Shown here: positions 1 to 9,175 of the stretch, piece by piece | Layout: every line of letters begins with the position of its first letter | Numbering within the stretch: position 1 is the stretch's first letter | Assembly (NCBI GenBank): GCA_017617995.1 | Contig: JAFZVE010000068.1 | Coordinates: forward strand, 1 to 64,000 | Reading direction: 5' to 3' | DNA length: 64,000 nt | Source of the DNA: Clostridiales bacterium | Lineage (GTDB): Bacteria; Bacillota; Clostridia; Saccharofermentanales; Saccharofermentanaceae | Made by a program: the position numbers and the translations under genes | Notes under the pieces: generated by a model | Databases searched by the model: none | What the model was told of the DNA's origin: nothing | What the model saw: the letters and a program-made list of their open reading frames with translations, nothing else

Positions 1-223
1 ATAACCAAAGCAACTGAATTTACTTGGATTATAGCATGTTTTGGAGAAAAAACATACCGAAAAATCGGCTCGGAAATGCCCCAAAATCGTTTCTGCGTTA
101 TTCTGTGAGATCTTAGTCTAGTATTACTATTTCATTCAACGCCTCAACAACGGCGAAGAAAGAAATTTAACACGGATCTTTGCTTGGGAATGAAGCGGAT
201 TCGAATTATGAAGGAGGATGGAT

Positions 224-1468
224 ATGCGTATCTTTCATCTGGCAGATCTGCACTTTGGTAAGAGCAACTATGGACAGTCGTTTATAGAGGACCAGAAGTA
301 CTGGATCGATCAGTTTATGAGTCTTTGCGACAAGAACAGACCGGATGCGATCGTGGTGGCCGGGGATGTCTATGACAGTTCCAGACCGACAGGTGAGGCC
401 TCGGATCTTCTGAGTAGCTTTATCTCCGGTGTTTCTGATAGGAATATTCCGCTGTTTCTTATCGCCGGAAATCACGATAATCCGAAGATGCTCGAGTATG
501 TTTCCGGCATCCTCAATAAGAATGGCGTGTATATCGCGGGGCGGATCACGAAGGAGATACGTCACGTCACACTGGACGATCCGGATGGATATGGACCGGT
601 GACATTCTGGATGCTTCCGTATATCTTCCCGGAGGCGGTGGCGAAGATCCTCGGGAAGGAGGAAGGTATCCGCACTTATGAGGAAGCGATGCGGGCGATC
701 CTGGCCGAACAGGAGATCGATGTTTCTGGGAGAAATATCCTACTCTCCCACCAGAATGTAACCAGTAATGGAGTGGAGGTCGAGCGCGGAGGTTCGGAAT
801 CTCTGGTGGGAGGACTGGGCGGCATCGACTACTCGGTCTACGATGATTTTGATTATGTCGCGCTGGGGCACATTCACTCCGGATATCACGCCGGCCGTCC
901 TGAGGTGAGATATGCAGGTACGCCGATTTGCTACCACCTCGAAGAAGCGAAAATGAGAGAGCGTGGTGTGATCGAAGTAGTGATCGGAAAGAAAGGGGAG
1001 AATATCTCGACACAGACCATCCCGATTCCTCCGCTTCACAAGGTTCGCTATATCAAGAAGACGCGTCAGGAGATCTATGATCTTCTGAAAGATGATCCGG
1101 GAAGAAACGAGTACATCGGTATCGACATCACGGATGAACGTCGCACACCTGAGGTGGAGGCGTATCTTCGTGGCCTGATCGAGAGTCGCGGAAGTGTCCT
1201 TCTGTCCATCACATCCTCGAAGGTCAGTGATACAGTCAGCCTTGCTTCTGCAGAGGCACAGGCAGTGAAGGAGAAGGCGATCGAAGACCTGTTCGCGGAT
1301 TTTTTTACGAGTCAGTCCGGAGATGTGCCGCCGACGGAGGAAGAATATAGCCTGATGAAGTTTGCTGCCGAACTTCAGCGAAACAATCGAGAGAATGATC
1401 CGTCTGACAGTACCGATGTCGATAAGATCATCGAATTTGCAAAGAATCTGGGAGGTGAAGAGAAATGA
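224..1468 (+). CDS. sbcD: Exonuclease SbcCD, nuclease subunit SbcD
   Basis: Nuclease subunit of the cytoplasmic SbcCD (Mre11-Rad50-like) complex, which opens DNA hairpins and trims ends. All calcineurin-like phosphoesterase motifs are present: DLHFG (8-12), GDVYD (47-51), GNHD (82-85), SHQ (175-177) and GHIH (215-218), which carry the metal ligands. The length of 414 aa is normal for the family. An in-frame ATG at 218 directly abuts the AAGGAGG at 211-217, so ATG 224, six bases from that site, is the better start. The stop overlaps the sbcC start (ATGA), implying translational coupling. Confidence 0.95.
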   Translation: MRIFHLADLHFGKSNYGQSFIEDQKYWIDQFMSLCDKNRPDAIVVAGDVYDSSRPTGEASDLLSSFISGVSDRNIPLFLIAGNHDNPKMLEYVSGILNKNGVYIAGRITKEIRHVTLDDPDGYGPVTFWMLPYIFPEAVAKILGKEEGIRTYEEAMRAILAEQEIDVSGRNILLSHQNVTSNGVEVERGGSESLVGGLGGIDYSVYDDFDYVALGHIHSGYHAGRPEVRYAGTPICYHLEEAKMRERGVIEVVIGKKGENISTQTIPIPPLHKVRYIKKTRQEIYDLLKDDPGRNEYIGIDITDERRTPEVEAYLRGLIESRGSVLLSITSSKVSDTVSLASAEAQAVKEKAIEDLFADFFTSQSGDVPPTEEEYSLMKFAAELQRNNRENDPSDSTDVDKIIEFAKNLGGEEK

Positions 1469-4400
1469 AACCGATACTTCTTGAAATGACTGCTTTTATT
1501 TCTTATGCCGAGACCACTTCTTTTGATTTCCGTAAGTATGACGGTCAGCTGTTCCTGATCACCGGTGATACCGGCGCAGGTAAGACTGCGATCTTCGACG
1601 GCATCTGCTTCGCTCTTTATGGTGAAGTAAGTGGCGATGACCGCCGTCAGCTTAAGCCCGAGCAGATCCATAACCGTTCCTGTTCTCTGGGGCAGGATAC
1701 GGTCGTGAAGTTTACTTTCTCGCACAAGGAGAAAGTATATACCGTCACGAGAAAACTCCACTTTGCGAAGACTCGTGGCGCAGAGGATGCCTACGGGGAT
1801 GGTAAACCTCAGGCGACCTTTGAAGAGAAAGGAAGCACGGAAACGATTACCGGTGATGAGAAGGTTACGGCGAAGGTCGAAGAGATTCTTTCTCTTAACG
1901 TTGATCAGTTCAGAAAGATCATTATGCTGGCTCAGGGAGAGTTCAAGGATTTCCTGATGGCCGGCAGCGATAAGAAGAATGAGATTCTGGGAAAACTGTT
2001 CGATAACTCTCCTTATGTCCGCTATGCCAAGCTTCTGAGCGATGCTTCAGCGAAGCTTGAGAAGACTCGTGAGGCGGGGAAACAGGCGATCTCTGTTCAG
2101 ATGAAGAGCTTCGTGGCGCCGGAGGATATGGATAGTTTCGATGAGACTTCCTGGATCCCTGAGTCACCGTATCTTCTGGAGAATCTCTGTGCACTGGTTG
2201 CAGCTGAAGAAATGAGACTTTCCGAGATGGATAAGGAAAAAGGTGAGGCGTTTAAGAAGCGTGATGATGCCCAGAGAGAACTCCTTCAAGCCCAGGAGAT
2301 GAACAAGAAGATCAGCGAGCTTATGGCGAAGAGGGAACATCTGGCGTCACTGGATGAGGAGAAGTCTGAAAAAATGGCCATCGAGGAAACTGTTTTCAAG
2401 ATGGATGTGGCTGCGCGTAAGGTCAAGCCGGCCTACGATCTTCTCTCGGGTACGAAGAAGAATCTGGAGAAACGGGATAAGGACATCGCGGACAAGGAAG
2501 CCGAGATCGTGTCCTTAAAAGAGGAAGAGAAAAAGGCACAGGCTGTTGTTTCTGAAGATGAGAAGAAAAAGCCTAAGATTCAGGAGGTTCACAATCAGGC
2601 TCAGTCTATCCTTCATACGCTTAAGGAGTACGATGATCTTGAGTCTGTTTCCGGAGAAATCACAGAAGGTGAGAGGAAACAGAGCACGATCAAAGGAAAG
2701 CTTTCGGAATGCGAGGAAAAACTCAAAGTGAACGCTGCTGCCACGAATAAGGCAAACAGCGAGCTGGAAAGCCTTGCGAATGTCGAGAACGAATTGGATG
2801 AAGTAAGTAAAGCAATCCCGGCTCTTGAGAAGAGACAGGAGACGATTACAGCGCTTAATGATTCGTGTGATTCTGTCAGCAGTCAGGAGAGCGATCTCGC
2901 CGAGCTCTGTGAGAAGCTCGAAGTGCTGAAGGGTGAAGAGGAGGTCGCGCAGAGCCGGTTTGATAATCTGTTTTCGCGCTATATCGGAGGACAGGCGGCT
3001 TCTCTTGCCAAGAATACCAGACAGAAACTGGAGAGCTGCGGTGAGGCAGACTGTCCGGTATGTGGAACACACCTGACGAAAGGCCATATTCATTCTCTGG
3101 CAAACGAGCAGGATAGTGTGGAACTGAGTGACGTAAAGGCGGAAGAAGCCAAGCGAGACGAAGCCAAGAAGAGACATCAGGAGGCGCAGAACGACGCGCT
3201 TCAGATCCGCACCGCCATCGAAGAGCGGAAGAATCAGGCGCTGAAACTGGCCCGTTCTCTGTTCGGCGAGAAGACAGAATGGAAAGATATCTCTGATACG
3301 AAGCATCTTCTGGAAATCAAGGTATCGTATCAGGAAGAACTCGATGAGACGATTGGAAAGCAGGAACAGCTTCAGAGAAGTAAAAACCGCATTAAAGAAC
3401 TCCAGACTCTGTTGGAACAGTACAAAGATGAGAATCAGGAACTCGACAAGAAGCAGGTAGAGTTCAAGACTTCTCTGGAAGAGATGGGAAAGCGTCTCGC
3501 GGAGAAGAGGGAGAGAAAGGCGACGATTGCTTCCGGACTTGCATACGGAAGCAAGGCGGAAGCGGAGAAACAGGCAGATTCGCTTGAAAAGCAGGCGAAG
3601 AAGATGCAGGATGTTCTGGATGCAAACGCCAAAAACCTCCAAAGTGCCGAGAAAGCTCTGAGTGCCGCCATTGCTGCTCAAGAGGAGATGAAGAATACAA
3701 AAGAGGAACTGACACAGCAGATCAAGAAGAACGAAGCCGATCTGGATGCTGAAGTGAAAAAGTCTCCGTTCTCAAGCGTAGAGGAAGCCCTGACACTTCT
3801 TGCGGAAGCGGGAGATGTGGAGCTCTGGCTCTCAGAGAAGCGTGATGCGGTGAACAAGTATAAGAACGACTGTGAACAGACGAAGAAGAGGGTCGAGGAA
3901 CTCGAGGCCGAGACGAAGGGTAAGACTCTGGTCGAGATCGAGGAAATCGAGAAGCTCTTTGTTGAAGCGGGGGCCGTGTACTCTGAAGCAGAAAAAGTAT
4001 ATACCAATTACAATGCAAGATATGAAGCACATAAGAGTATCTGTGACGCGGTACAGAGTGAGAAAGAAAAACTCCGTGAAACCGATCGTGCGAGTGATGT
4101 ACTGACCAGGTTTTCCAATCTGGCGATCGGATCTACGAGTGAAAGCGGAAGGCTGTCGTTTGACAGATACGTTATGGGTGCGGTGTTTAAGGAGATCATC
4201 GCGATGGCGAACCAGCGCCTCGACATTATGACCGGCGGCGAATTCCAGCTTGTCCATCGTGTACAGGCAGACAAGAAGTCGAAGAAGTCCGGTCTGGATA
4301 TCGATGTCATTTCCCCGTGCTCCGACTTCAGTATGCCGGCCTATGCGGCTTCGATGTCGGGCGGTGAGAAGTTCAAGATCTCTCTGGCTCTGGCCTTCGG

Positions 4401-4650
4401 TCTGTCAGATGTGGTCAGAAGCCACGCAGGCGGTATCTCGCTTGAGACCATATTCATCGATGAGGGATTCGGATCTCTGGATGCGAACAGTCTCAGACAG
4501 GTGATGGACGTCCTTAAGGGACTGGCGAAGGATAACAATATGGTCGGTGTGATCTCTCACGTAGCAGAACTTGAGACCACATTCGGCAAGGAGCGCACGA
4601 TCCTGATCAGCAAGAAGAATAACCGCAGTATGATCAATCCGGCTGTTTAA
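1465..4650 (+). CDS. sbcC: Exonuclease SbcCD, ATPase subunit SbcC
   Basis: SMC/Rad50-like ATPase partner of SbcD. The head halves are at the two ends: Walker A GDTGAGKTA (34-42) and a Q-loop in LAQGEFKDFL near residue 155, then ABC signature SMSGGEK (about 963-969) and Walker B IFIDEGFG (about 996-1003). Between them lie long charged coiled coils broken by the zinc hook CPVC (530-533), through which two molecules dimerise. The length of 1061 aa is typical. It is the second gene of the sbcDC operon and is followed by a strong hairpin terminator. Confidence 0.96.
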   Translation: MKPILLEMTAFISYAETTSFDFRKYDGQLFLITGDTGAGKTAIFDGICFALYGEVSGDDRRQLKPEQIHNRSCSLGQDTVVKFTFSHKEKVYTVTRKLHFAKTRGAEDAYGDGKPQATFEEKGSTETITGDEKVTAKVEEILSLNVDQFRKIIMLAQGEFKDFLMAGSDKKNEILGKLFDNSPYVRYAKLLSDASAKLEKTREAGKQAISVQMKSFVAPEDMDSFDETSWIPESPYLLENLCALVAAEEMRLSEMDKEKGEAFKKRDDAQRELLQAQEMNKKISELMAKREHLASLDEEKSEKMAIEETVFKMDVAARKVKPAYDLLSGTKKNLEKRDKDIADKEAEIVSLKEEEKKAQAVVSEDEKKKPKIQEVHNQAQSILHTLKEYDDLESVSGEITEGERKQSTIKGKLSECEEKLKVNAAATNKANSELESLANVENELDEVSKAIPALEKRQETITALNDSCDSVSSQESDLAELCEKLEVLKGEEEVAQSRFDNLFSRYIGGQAASLAKNTRQKLESCGEADCPVCGTHLTKGHIHSLANEQDSVELSDVKAEEAKRDEAKKRHQEAQNDALQIRTAIEERKNQALKLARSLFGEKTEWKDISDTKHLLEIKVSYQEELDETIGKQEQLQRSKNRIKELQTLLEQYKDENQELDKKQVEFKTSLEEMGKRLAEKRERKATIASGLAYGSKAEAEKQADSLEKQAKKMQDVLDANAKNLQSAEKALSAAIAAQEEMKNTKEELTQQIKKNEADLDAEVKKSPFSSVEEALTLLAEAGDVELWLSEKRDAVNKYKNDCEQTKKRVEELEAETKGKTLVEIEEIEKLFVEAGAVYSEAEKVYTNYNARYEAHKSICDAVQSEKEKLRETDRASDVLTRFSNLAIGSTSESGRLSFDRYVMGAVFKEIIAMANQRLDIMTGGEFQLVHRVQADKKSKKSGLDIDVISPCSDFSMPAYAASMSGGEKFKISLALAFGLSDVVRSHAGGISLETIFIDEGFGSLDANSLRQVMDVLKGLAKDNNMVGVISHVAELETTFGKERTILISKKNNRSMINPAV

Positions 4651-4660
4651 GATCGAACAG

Positions 4661-4712
4661 TAAAAGAAAAAGGCCGTCTCTTCATGCTTCCATGAAGAGA
4701 CGGCCCTTCTTG
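4661..4712. terminator. Bidirectional rho-independent terminator
   Basis: A perfect 15-bp stem (4672-4686 with 4691-4705, loop CTTC) has a T-rich stretch on the right and an A-rich stretch on the left. It can therefore stop both sbcDC (plus) and the converging lipoprotein gene (minus). Confidence 0.9.
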
Positions 4713-4728
4713 TTGTCCGAATATAGGA

Positions 4729-5577
4729 TTACTTAACGGTAACCTTTGTGATGTGCGGGTTTGCACCCTCGTACCAGTAGAGGAAACCTTCCATATCGAC
4801 GGTGTCGCCGATCTTCAGTTCCTTAACAGCCTTGTAGACTTCGGAATCCTTATCGCAGAGATAAGACTCAACAGTGAAGTTATAGGTCTGACCGTTTACG
4901 GAAACGTTGAAGTAGAGGTCATCGCCCTCTTCACCGGAACCGTCCCACTTGTAAAGGAAAGCAACATCGTTGCCGTTTGCATCCTTAGAAGCTTCGACCT
5001 TCATGCCTGTGAAGGAAACGAGCTGGTTCTGCTTGTCAACGAGACCGTCGGTGCCGAGCTCAGCGGTTACATCAACCGGAGTTGCTGTCCATGTTCCGTC
5101 GATGATCTCAAATGTAGCATCTACGATCTCGACTTCGCCGGACCACTCAGACTTGAAGCCGTGAACACGGATCTTCTGACCGTCTGTCAGCTTCGCGTAA
5201 TCTTCCTCAGAGCAAGCCATGCCGTAGCAGAAATAAGCACCGTCTTCGTCCTGCAGATACACAGTCGCGGTGTTGTCCCACCAGGACTGCTTGGCCTGAA
5301 CGTAAGCCTCGATGGTTACTTCGGCATCGAGCTCAGCAGCAGCGTAGTCTGCATAGGACATAACGGCAGCAGCCTCACTTGCGGAAGTATCCTCAGTAGA
5401 TGCTTCAGCAGACTCTTCAGAAGACTGCTCAGCAGTATCCTCTGTGACCTCTTCTGTGGACTCAGCAGCAGTTGTGGTAGTTGACTCATCAGCGGCCTTA
5501 GTTGTTTCGTCCTTCTTGCAACCGGTCATAGCCAGCAGCATGGAGACAGACAGTACAGCGATAATACACTTTTTCAT
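4729..5577 (-). CDS. Lipoprotein with probable OB-fold domains
   Basis: Predicted exported lipoprotein of 282 aa. The N-terminus is a lipoprotein signal ending in the lipobox LAMTGC, with lipidated Cys20. A low-complexity Thr/Ser/Glu spacer (about 25-70) would lift the globular part off the membrane. The rest reads as two beta-rich modules: roughly 72-165, with short strands such as YVQAK, TVYLQDE, GQKIRVHGF and EIVDATFEI, and 170-282, ending TKVTVK. This resembles the OB-fold lipoproteins of clostridia, but the fold is inferred from strand pattern alone. ATG 5577 is chosen over GTG 5586 because GAGGAG lies 8 nt upstream of it. Substrate unknown. Confidence 0.75.
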   Translation of the reverse strand: MKKCIIAVLSVSMLLAMTGCKKDETTKAADESTTTTAAESTEEVTEDTAEQSSEESAEASTEDTSASEAAAVMSYADYAAAELDAEVTIEAYVQAKQSWWDNTATVYLQDEDGAYFCYGMACSEEDYAKLTDGQKIRVHGFKSEWSGEVEIVDATFEIIDGTWTATPVDVTAELGTDGLVDKQNQLVSFTGMKVEASKDANGNDVAFLYKWDGSGEEGDDLYFNVSVNGQTYNFTVESYLCDKDSEVYKAVKELKIGDTVDMEGFLYWYEGANPHITKVTVK

Positions 5578-5623
5578 TGTAATCACTCCTCATTTACTTT
5601 TTTAGTTCTTCTTCCAAATACCC

Positions 5624-5660
5624 AAAAAGGCGGTCAAAAGATCAGATCCTTCAACCGCCC
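5624..5660 (-). terminator. Terminator of the ABC importer operon
   Basis: On the minus strand a GGCGGTT...GACCGCC stem (5629-5658, imperfect in the middle) is followed by TTTTTGG. It lies directly downstream of the binding-protein gene. Confidence 0.75.
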
Positions 5661-5687
5661 CTCATTATACGACTAAAAAAGCAAGTG

Positions 5688-7328
5688 TCACGCTTTTTTC
5701 TTCCTGATCCCGCGATAAACTACATATGCACCAATCAGAACCCATGAAACACAGAGACTTCCTAGCAAAATCACAGCGGTTTTCGGCATTTTGCCGAGGT
5801 CCTTGATGTTACCGGTCGTCTTGCTTTCGATCTGATCGAGACGATAGAGAGTGCGCATGTCGCTGTAGAGTTTCTCGTAGTAATCGTCGTCGATGGTCTG
5901 CTTCCTTCGGGAAGATTTCGTGACATTCTCGATAAGGTCTCCGGCCGCATTTCGAAGGGAGGCGGAGCCGTTAAATACAGGGGTCACGAAGGTGTACTCC
6001 GTGTTGTTGATCAGGAGCTCGCAGGCCTCGATTTTCACGCGGTAGTGCAGGGCATCCGTCTCGCTCTTCTGGGAAAGATAGTCAAGGTAATCCTGGGATT
6101 CCCGGGCCTTGGAAGTGACCGGCACATATCCTTCGGTCTGGCAGTAGGAAAGCTGTACATCGTTCGACAGAAGATACGAAGCGAACAGCCAGCTGGCCAG
6201 GACCTCGCCACTGTCTTCCTTATTGAAAAGACAGATCGAAGGCCCTTGGGAGATCATCTTCGGATCGTCGGGATCGAACTGCGGGACCGGGTAGACAACC
6301 GTCTCGAAGTCCACGAGTTTATCTTCGCTGATGTCGATATTCGGGGCATGCGAGCCCATCCAGGTGGCACCGGCGGTGGAGTCGATCGCGAAGATGCACT
6401 GACCGGCGTTCAGGAAGTTGGCAGGATAACTGCTGATCTTAAATGTCGAGAACGCACCGGTAGCTGCATGCGTGGAGATCTCATCGAGAAGCTCTCGGGT
6501 AGTGTCGTTAAATATCAGGACATCGCCGGCCGGCGTCGAGTAATCGGCATCCTTCTGGGCCAGCATCTGGATCATCATGTTGTCGGAAGACTTATAGATG
6601 AAGGGGATCATGGTCTTCTGGCCGTTGATCGCGTAGGTTCCGTCGGCATTCTTCTTCGTCGCGGCCTCGGAAACCTCGAAGACGAAATCCCAGGTCAGGA
6701 CTTCCGGAAGAGTGAACCCGAGCTTCTCGACATAGTCCTTATTCACATAGCAGGCTTCGGTCGAGCGCATGAAGGGAAGTGCATAGTGGTCATTGCCGAT
6801 TCGGCACTCTTCGATATACTGCGGGATCAGCTCATCAGACGACGGAGAATCGAAGCGCACTTCGCTTCCGCCGAGCCCGAACTTCTTGTCTTTCATGAGA
6901 GAGTCGAGCGGAACTACGACGTTGTCGCCGGTCATGTAGGTGGCGATGTGGTCGGGGTAGGTGATGCAGATATTCGGCGTCGTGCCGGTACTGATATTCG
7001 TGATGACGTCGTTATAGATCTGGCCGTAATCCGTGTAGAAACGGATGTTGACGTGGATGTTCGGGTAAAGCGCGGTGAAGTCCTCGACGGCCTTATTGTA
7101 GATATTCTTCTGCGTCGCATTTGTATCGTTCTTCGCCCAGAACGTGATCTCATAGGTGCGGCTCATGTCAAATTCTTCCGGCACGTCAAAGGCATTGAGA
7201 TTCTTTGCGCCGTGGCAGGACACAAGCGTCAGGCAGCACGGCAGAAGGAAAAGAACCGAGAGAACAAGCGACAGTGCTTTTGCCGTAGAAAAATGAGTGT
7301 GGCAGATACTGGTGATACACTTTCTCAT
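5688..7328 (-). CDS. ABC importer solute-binding protein (family 1, sugar type) with a C-terminal membrane anchor
   Basis: Extracytoplasmic binding protein of the importer encoded upstream. The N-terminal signal ends in the lipobox LVSC (Cys38), followed by MalE/UgpB-like features such as TYEITFWAKND, TPNICITYPDHI and DHYALPFMRSTEA. The length of 546 aa exceeds the usual 420-450. The extra part includes a hydrophobic C-terminal helix (about 517-538) ending in a basic tail (RGIRKKKA), so the protein may be anchored at both ends. The start overlaps the permease stop (ATGA). It is the last gene of the operon, whereas binding proteins are more often first. The sugar cannot be read from the sequence. 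Confidence 0.88.
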   Translation of the reverse strand: MRKCITSICHTHFSTAKALSLVLSVLFLLPCCLTLVSCHGAKNLNAFDVPEEFDMSRTYEITFWAKNDTNATQKNIYNKAVEDFTALYPNIHVNIRFYTDYGQIYNDVITNISTGTTPNICITYPDHIATYMTGDNVVVPLDSLMKDKKFGLGGSEVRFDSPSSDELIPQYIEECRIGNDHYALPFMRSTEACYVNKDYVEKLGFTLPEVLTWDFVFEVSEAATKKNADGTYAINGQKTMIPFIYKSSDNMMIQMLAQKDADYSTPAGDVLIFNDTTRELLDEISTHAATGAFSTFKISSYPANFLNAGQCIFAIDSTAGATWMGSHAPNIDISEDKLVDFETVVYPVPQFDPDDPKMISQGPSICLFNKEDSGEVLASWLFASYLLSNDVQLSYCQTEGYVPVTSKARESQDYLDYLSQKSETDALHYRVKIEACELLINNTEYTFVTPVFNGSASLRNAAGDLIENVTKSSRRKQTIDDDYYEKLYSDMRTLYRLDQIESKTTGNIKDLGKMPKTAVILLGSLCVSWVLIGAYVVYRGIRKKKA

Positions 7329-8191
7329 CCCTTGGTACCTCCTCGGCTGACGCCCTCCATGATCTTCTTATGGAAGATGAGGAAGAGGATAATGAGTGGC
7401 ACGGAGATCACGACGACCGCGGCCATCATGGCGGGGATGTTCTCACGGCCGAAGCCGTTCTCGCGGATCTCGGAGATACCGTTACTGACGAGGAAATACT
7501 TCGGGTCATCGGTGATGAGACGCGGCCATACGTAGGCATTCCAGCACTCGATGACCTTGAGGATCACGACGGTCACGATGGTCGGCGAACAGATCGGGAC
7601 CATGATCTTGAATAGGTACTTCAAGTCCGAAGTGCCGTCGACCTTGGCGGCCTTGTAGAGGTCGTCGGGGATCTGCTCGAAGTTTTCTTTCAGAAGATAG
7701 ATGTAGAAGACCGAGGTCACGGAGGGGAGGATGAGACCGGTGAAGGTGTTCCTAAGTCCCCAGTTCGTGATGGTCACGAAGTTCGTGATGATGACCAGCT
7801 CGGAAGGAATCATCATGAGTGACAGGAAAAGGGTGAACACGAGGTTCTTCCCGCGGAACTGCAGTCTCGAGAAGGCGAACGCCGCGAAGATGATGACGAT
7901 CATCATGAGCGCCGTGGTGATCACGGTGAAGAGGAAAGTATTCAGGAAGTACCGCCCGAGCGAGACACCTGTGAAGGCATCCACATAGTTCTGAAAGGTC
8001 GGAGAAGTCGTGACGAAGCGCGGCGTGAACTCCGCGTTATAACTTCCATAACTCTTGATGGAAGTCAGGATCATCCAGTAGAACGGGAACAGCACGATGA
8101 TGCCCCACACGGAAAGAAGCGTGTAGGTGATGACCTTGCGGATCAGGGCGGCGGTCTTGGCTTTCTTACTTATCTGGTCGTAATCGTTCAT
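7325..8191 (-). CDS. ABC sugar importer permease, MalG/UgpE type
   Basis: Inner-membrane permease of a CUT1-type carbohydrate importer. It has 288 aa and about six transmembrane helices. The cytoplasmic EAA loop that docks the ATPase is at about 180-200 (YKAAKVDGTSDLKYLFKIMV). It pairs with the MalF-type permease 12 nt upstream and overlaps the downstream binding-protein gene by four bases. The short cytoplasmic N-terminus and 288-aa length fit the MalG half of the family. Confidence 0.93.
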   Translation of the reverse strand: MNDYDQISKKAKTAALIRKVITYTLLSVWGIIVLFPFYWMILTSIKSYGSYNAEFTPRFVTTSPTFQNYVDAFTGVSLGRYFLNTFLFTVITTALMMIVIIFAAFAFSRLQFRGKNLVFTLFLSLMMIPSELVIITNFVTITNWGLRNTFTGLILPSVTSVFYIYLLKENFEQIPDDLYKAAKVDGTSDLKYLFKIMVPICSPTIVTVVILKVIECWNAYVWPRLITDDPKYFLVSNGISEIRENGFGRENIPAMMAAVVVISVPLIILFLIFHKKIMEGVSRGGTKG

Positions 8192-8203
8192 GATGCCACC
8201 CCC

Positions 8204-9175
8204 TTACCGTATCGACGTCTTCTTGCTGATGAGAAGATTGATCACCGTGATGGTAAACACGATGGCAAAGAGGATCAGCGCGGCGGCCGCGGCGTAGGAC
8301 GGATATCCGCCCGAGTCACCGTAGAGCATGTCATAGACGTAGCCGACGATGGTGTTCATGCCGGCGGAATTGAGGTTCGTACCGAAGATAGCGACCTCGT
8401 CACTATATGCCTTGAAGGCACCGATGAAACCCGTGATCACGAGATAGAAGATCATGGGGGAGATCATCGGGAGCGTGATGTGCGTGAACTGACGGAAACG
8501 GGAAGTACCGTCGATACGTGCGGCCTTATAGTAGACCTCATCGACCGAGGCCAGTGCCGAAGTCAGGATCAGGACCTTAAAGGGAAGAACGACCCAGATC
8601 GTGTAGAAGCACATCACGAACATCTTTGCCCAGTAGGGGCCGTCGATGAAATCGATCGGGCCGGTCTTAAAGATCGCGAGGATCATGTTGATGAGACCAT
8701 CGGTGTAAGGGGTCTTCTTGAACATGATCATAAAGACCAGTCCGACAGCCAGAGTATTCGTTACATAGGGAAGGAAGAAGATCGTCTGGAAGACTTCCTT
8801 CAGTTTCTTAATGGAATTGAGTCCCAGCGAGATAAGAAGTGCAAGAAGCGTCGACAGTGGGACCGTGATGATAACGATGATGAACGTGTTCTTCACGGCC
8901 TGCAGGAAATACGGGTCATGGAGAACGTAGGCATAGTTAAACCAGCCGGTGCCGAAGGAAGTCTGGGATGCGGAGTTATACCCCTCTTCGAAGGAGTAGA
9001 CCAGTACATCGATCAGAGGATACACCATGAAGATCCCGAGGAAAACGAGTGCCGGCAGAAGGTACAGCCACGCCTTCAGGCTCTTCAGGTTTGTAAGCGT
9101 CGAGGACTTCCTGTAAGTGGGTGCACCAGTGGCCGGGGAGCGGCCGGATTCCTGTTTTTCTACATTCGAACTCAT
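8204..9175 (-). CDS. ABC sugar importer permease, MalF/UgpA type
   Basis: First permease of the CUT1 importer, 323 aa. A hydrophilic N-terminal stretch of about 35 residues precedes six predicted helices. The EAA loop is at about 216-238 (YKAARIDGTSRFRQFTHITL). The start codon overlaps the stop of the ATPase gene (ATGA), and the second permease follows after 12 nt, so the set is clearly one operon. Confidence 0.93.
   Translation of the reverse strand: MSSNVEKQESGRSPATGAPTYRKSSTLTNLKSLKAWLYLLPALVFLGIFMVYPLIDVLVYSFEEGYNSASQTSFGTGWFNYAYVLHDPYFLQAVKNTFIIVIITVPLSTLLALLISLGLNSIKKLKEVFQTIFFLPYVTNTLAVGLVFMIMFKKTPYTDGLINMILAIFKTGPIDFIDGPYWAKMFVMCFYTIWVVLPFKVLILTSALASVDEVYYKAARIDGTSRFRQFTHITLPMISPMIFYLVITGFIGAFKAYSDEVAIFGTNLNSAGMNTIVGYVYDMLYGDSGGYPSYAAAAALILFAIVFTITVINLLISKKTSIR

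Noticed and set aside
6045..7535. 496-aa open frame antisense to the binding protein
   Set aside because: Shadow; spans two real genes and has no motif.
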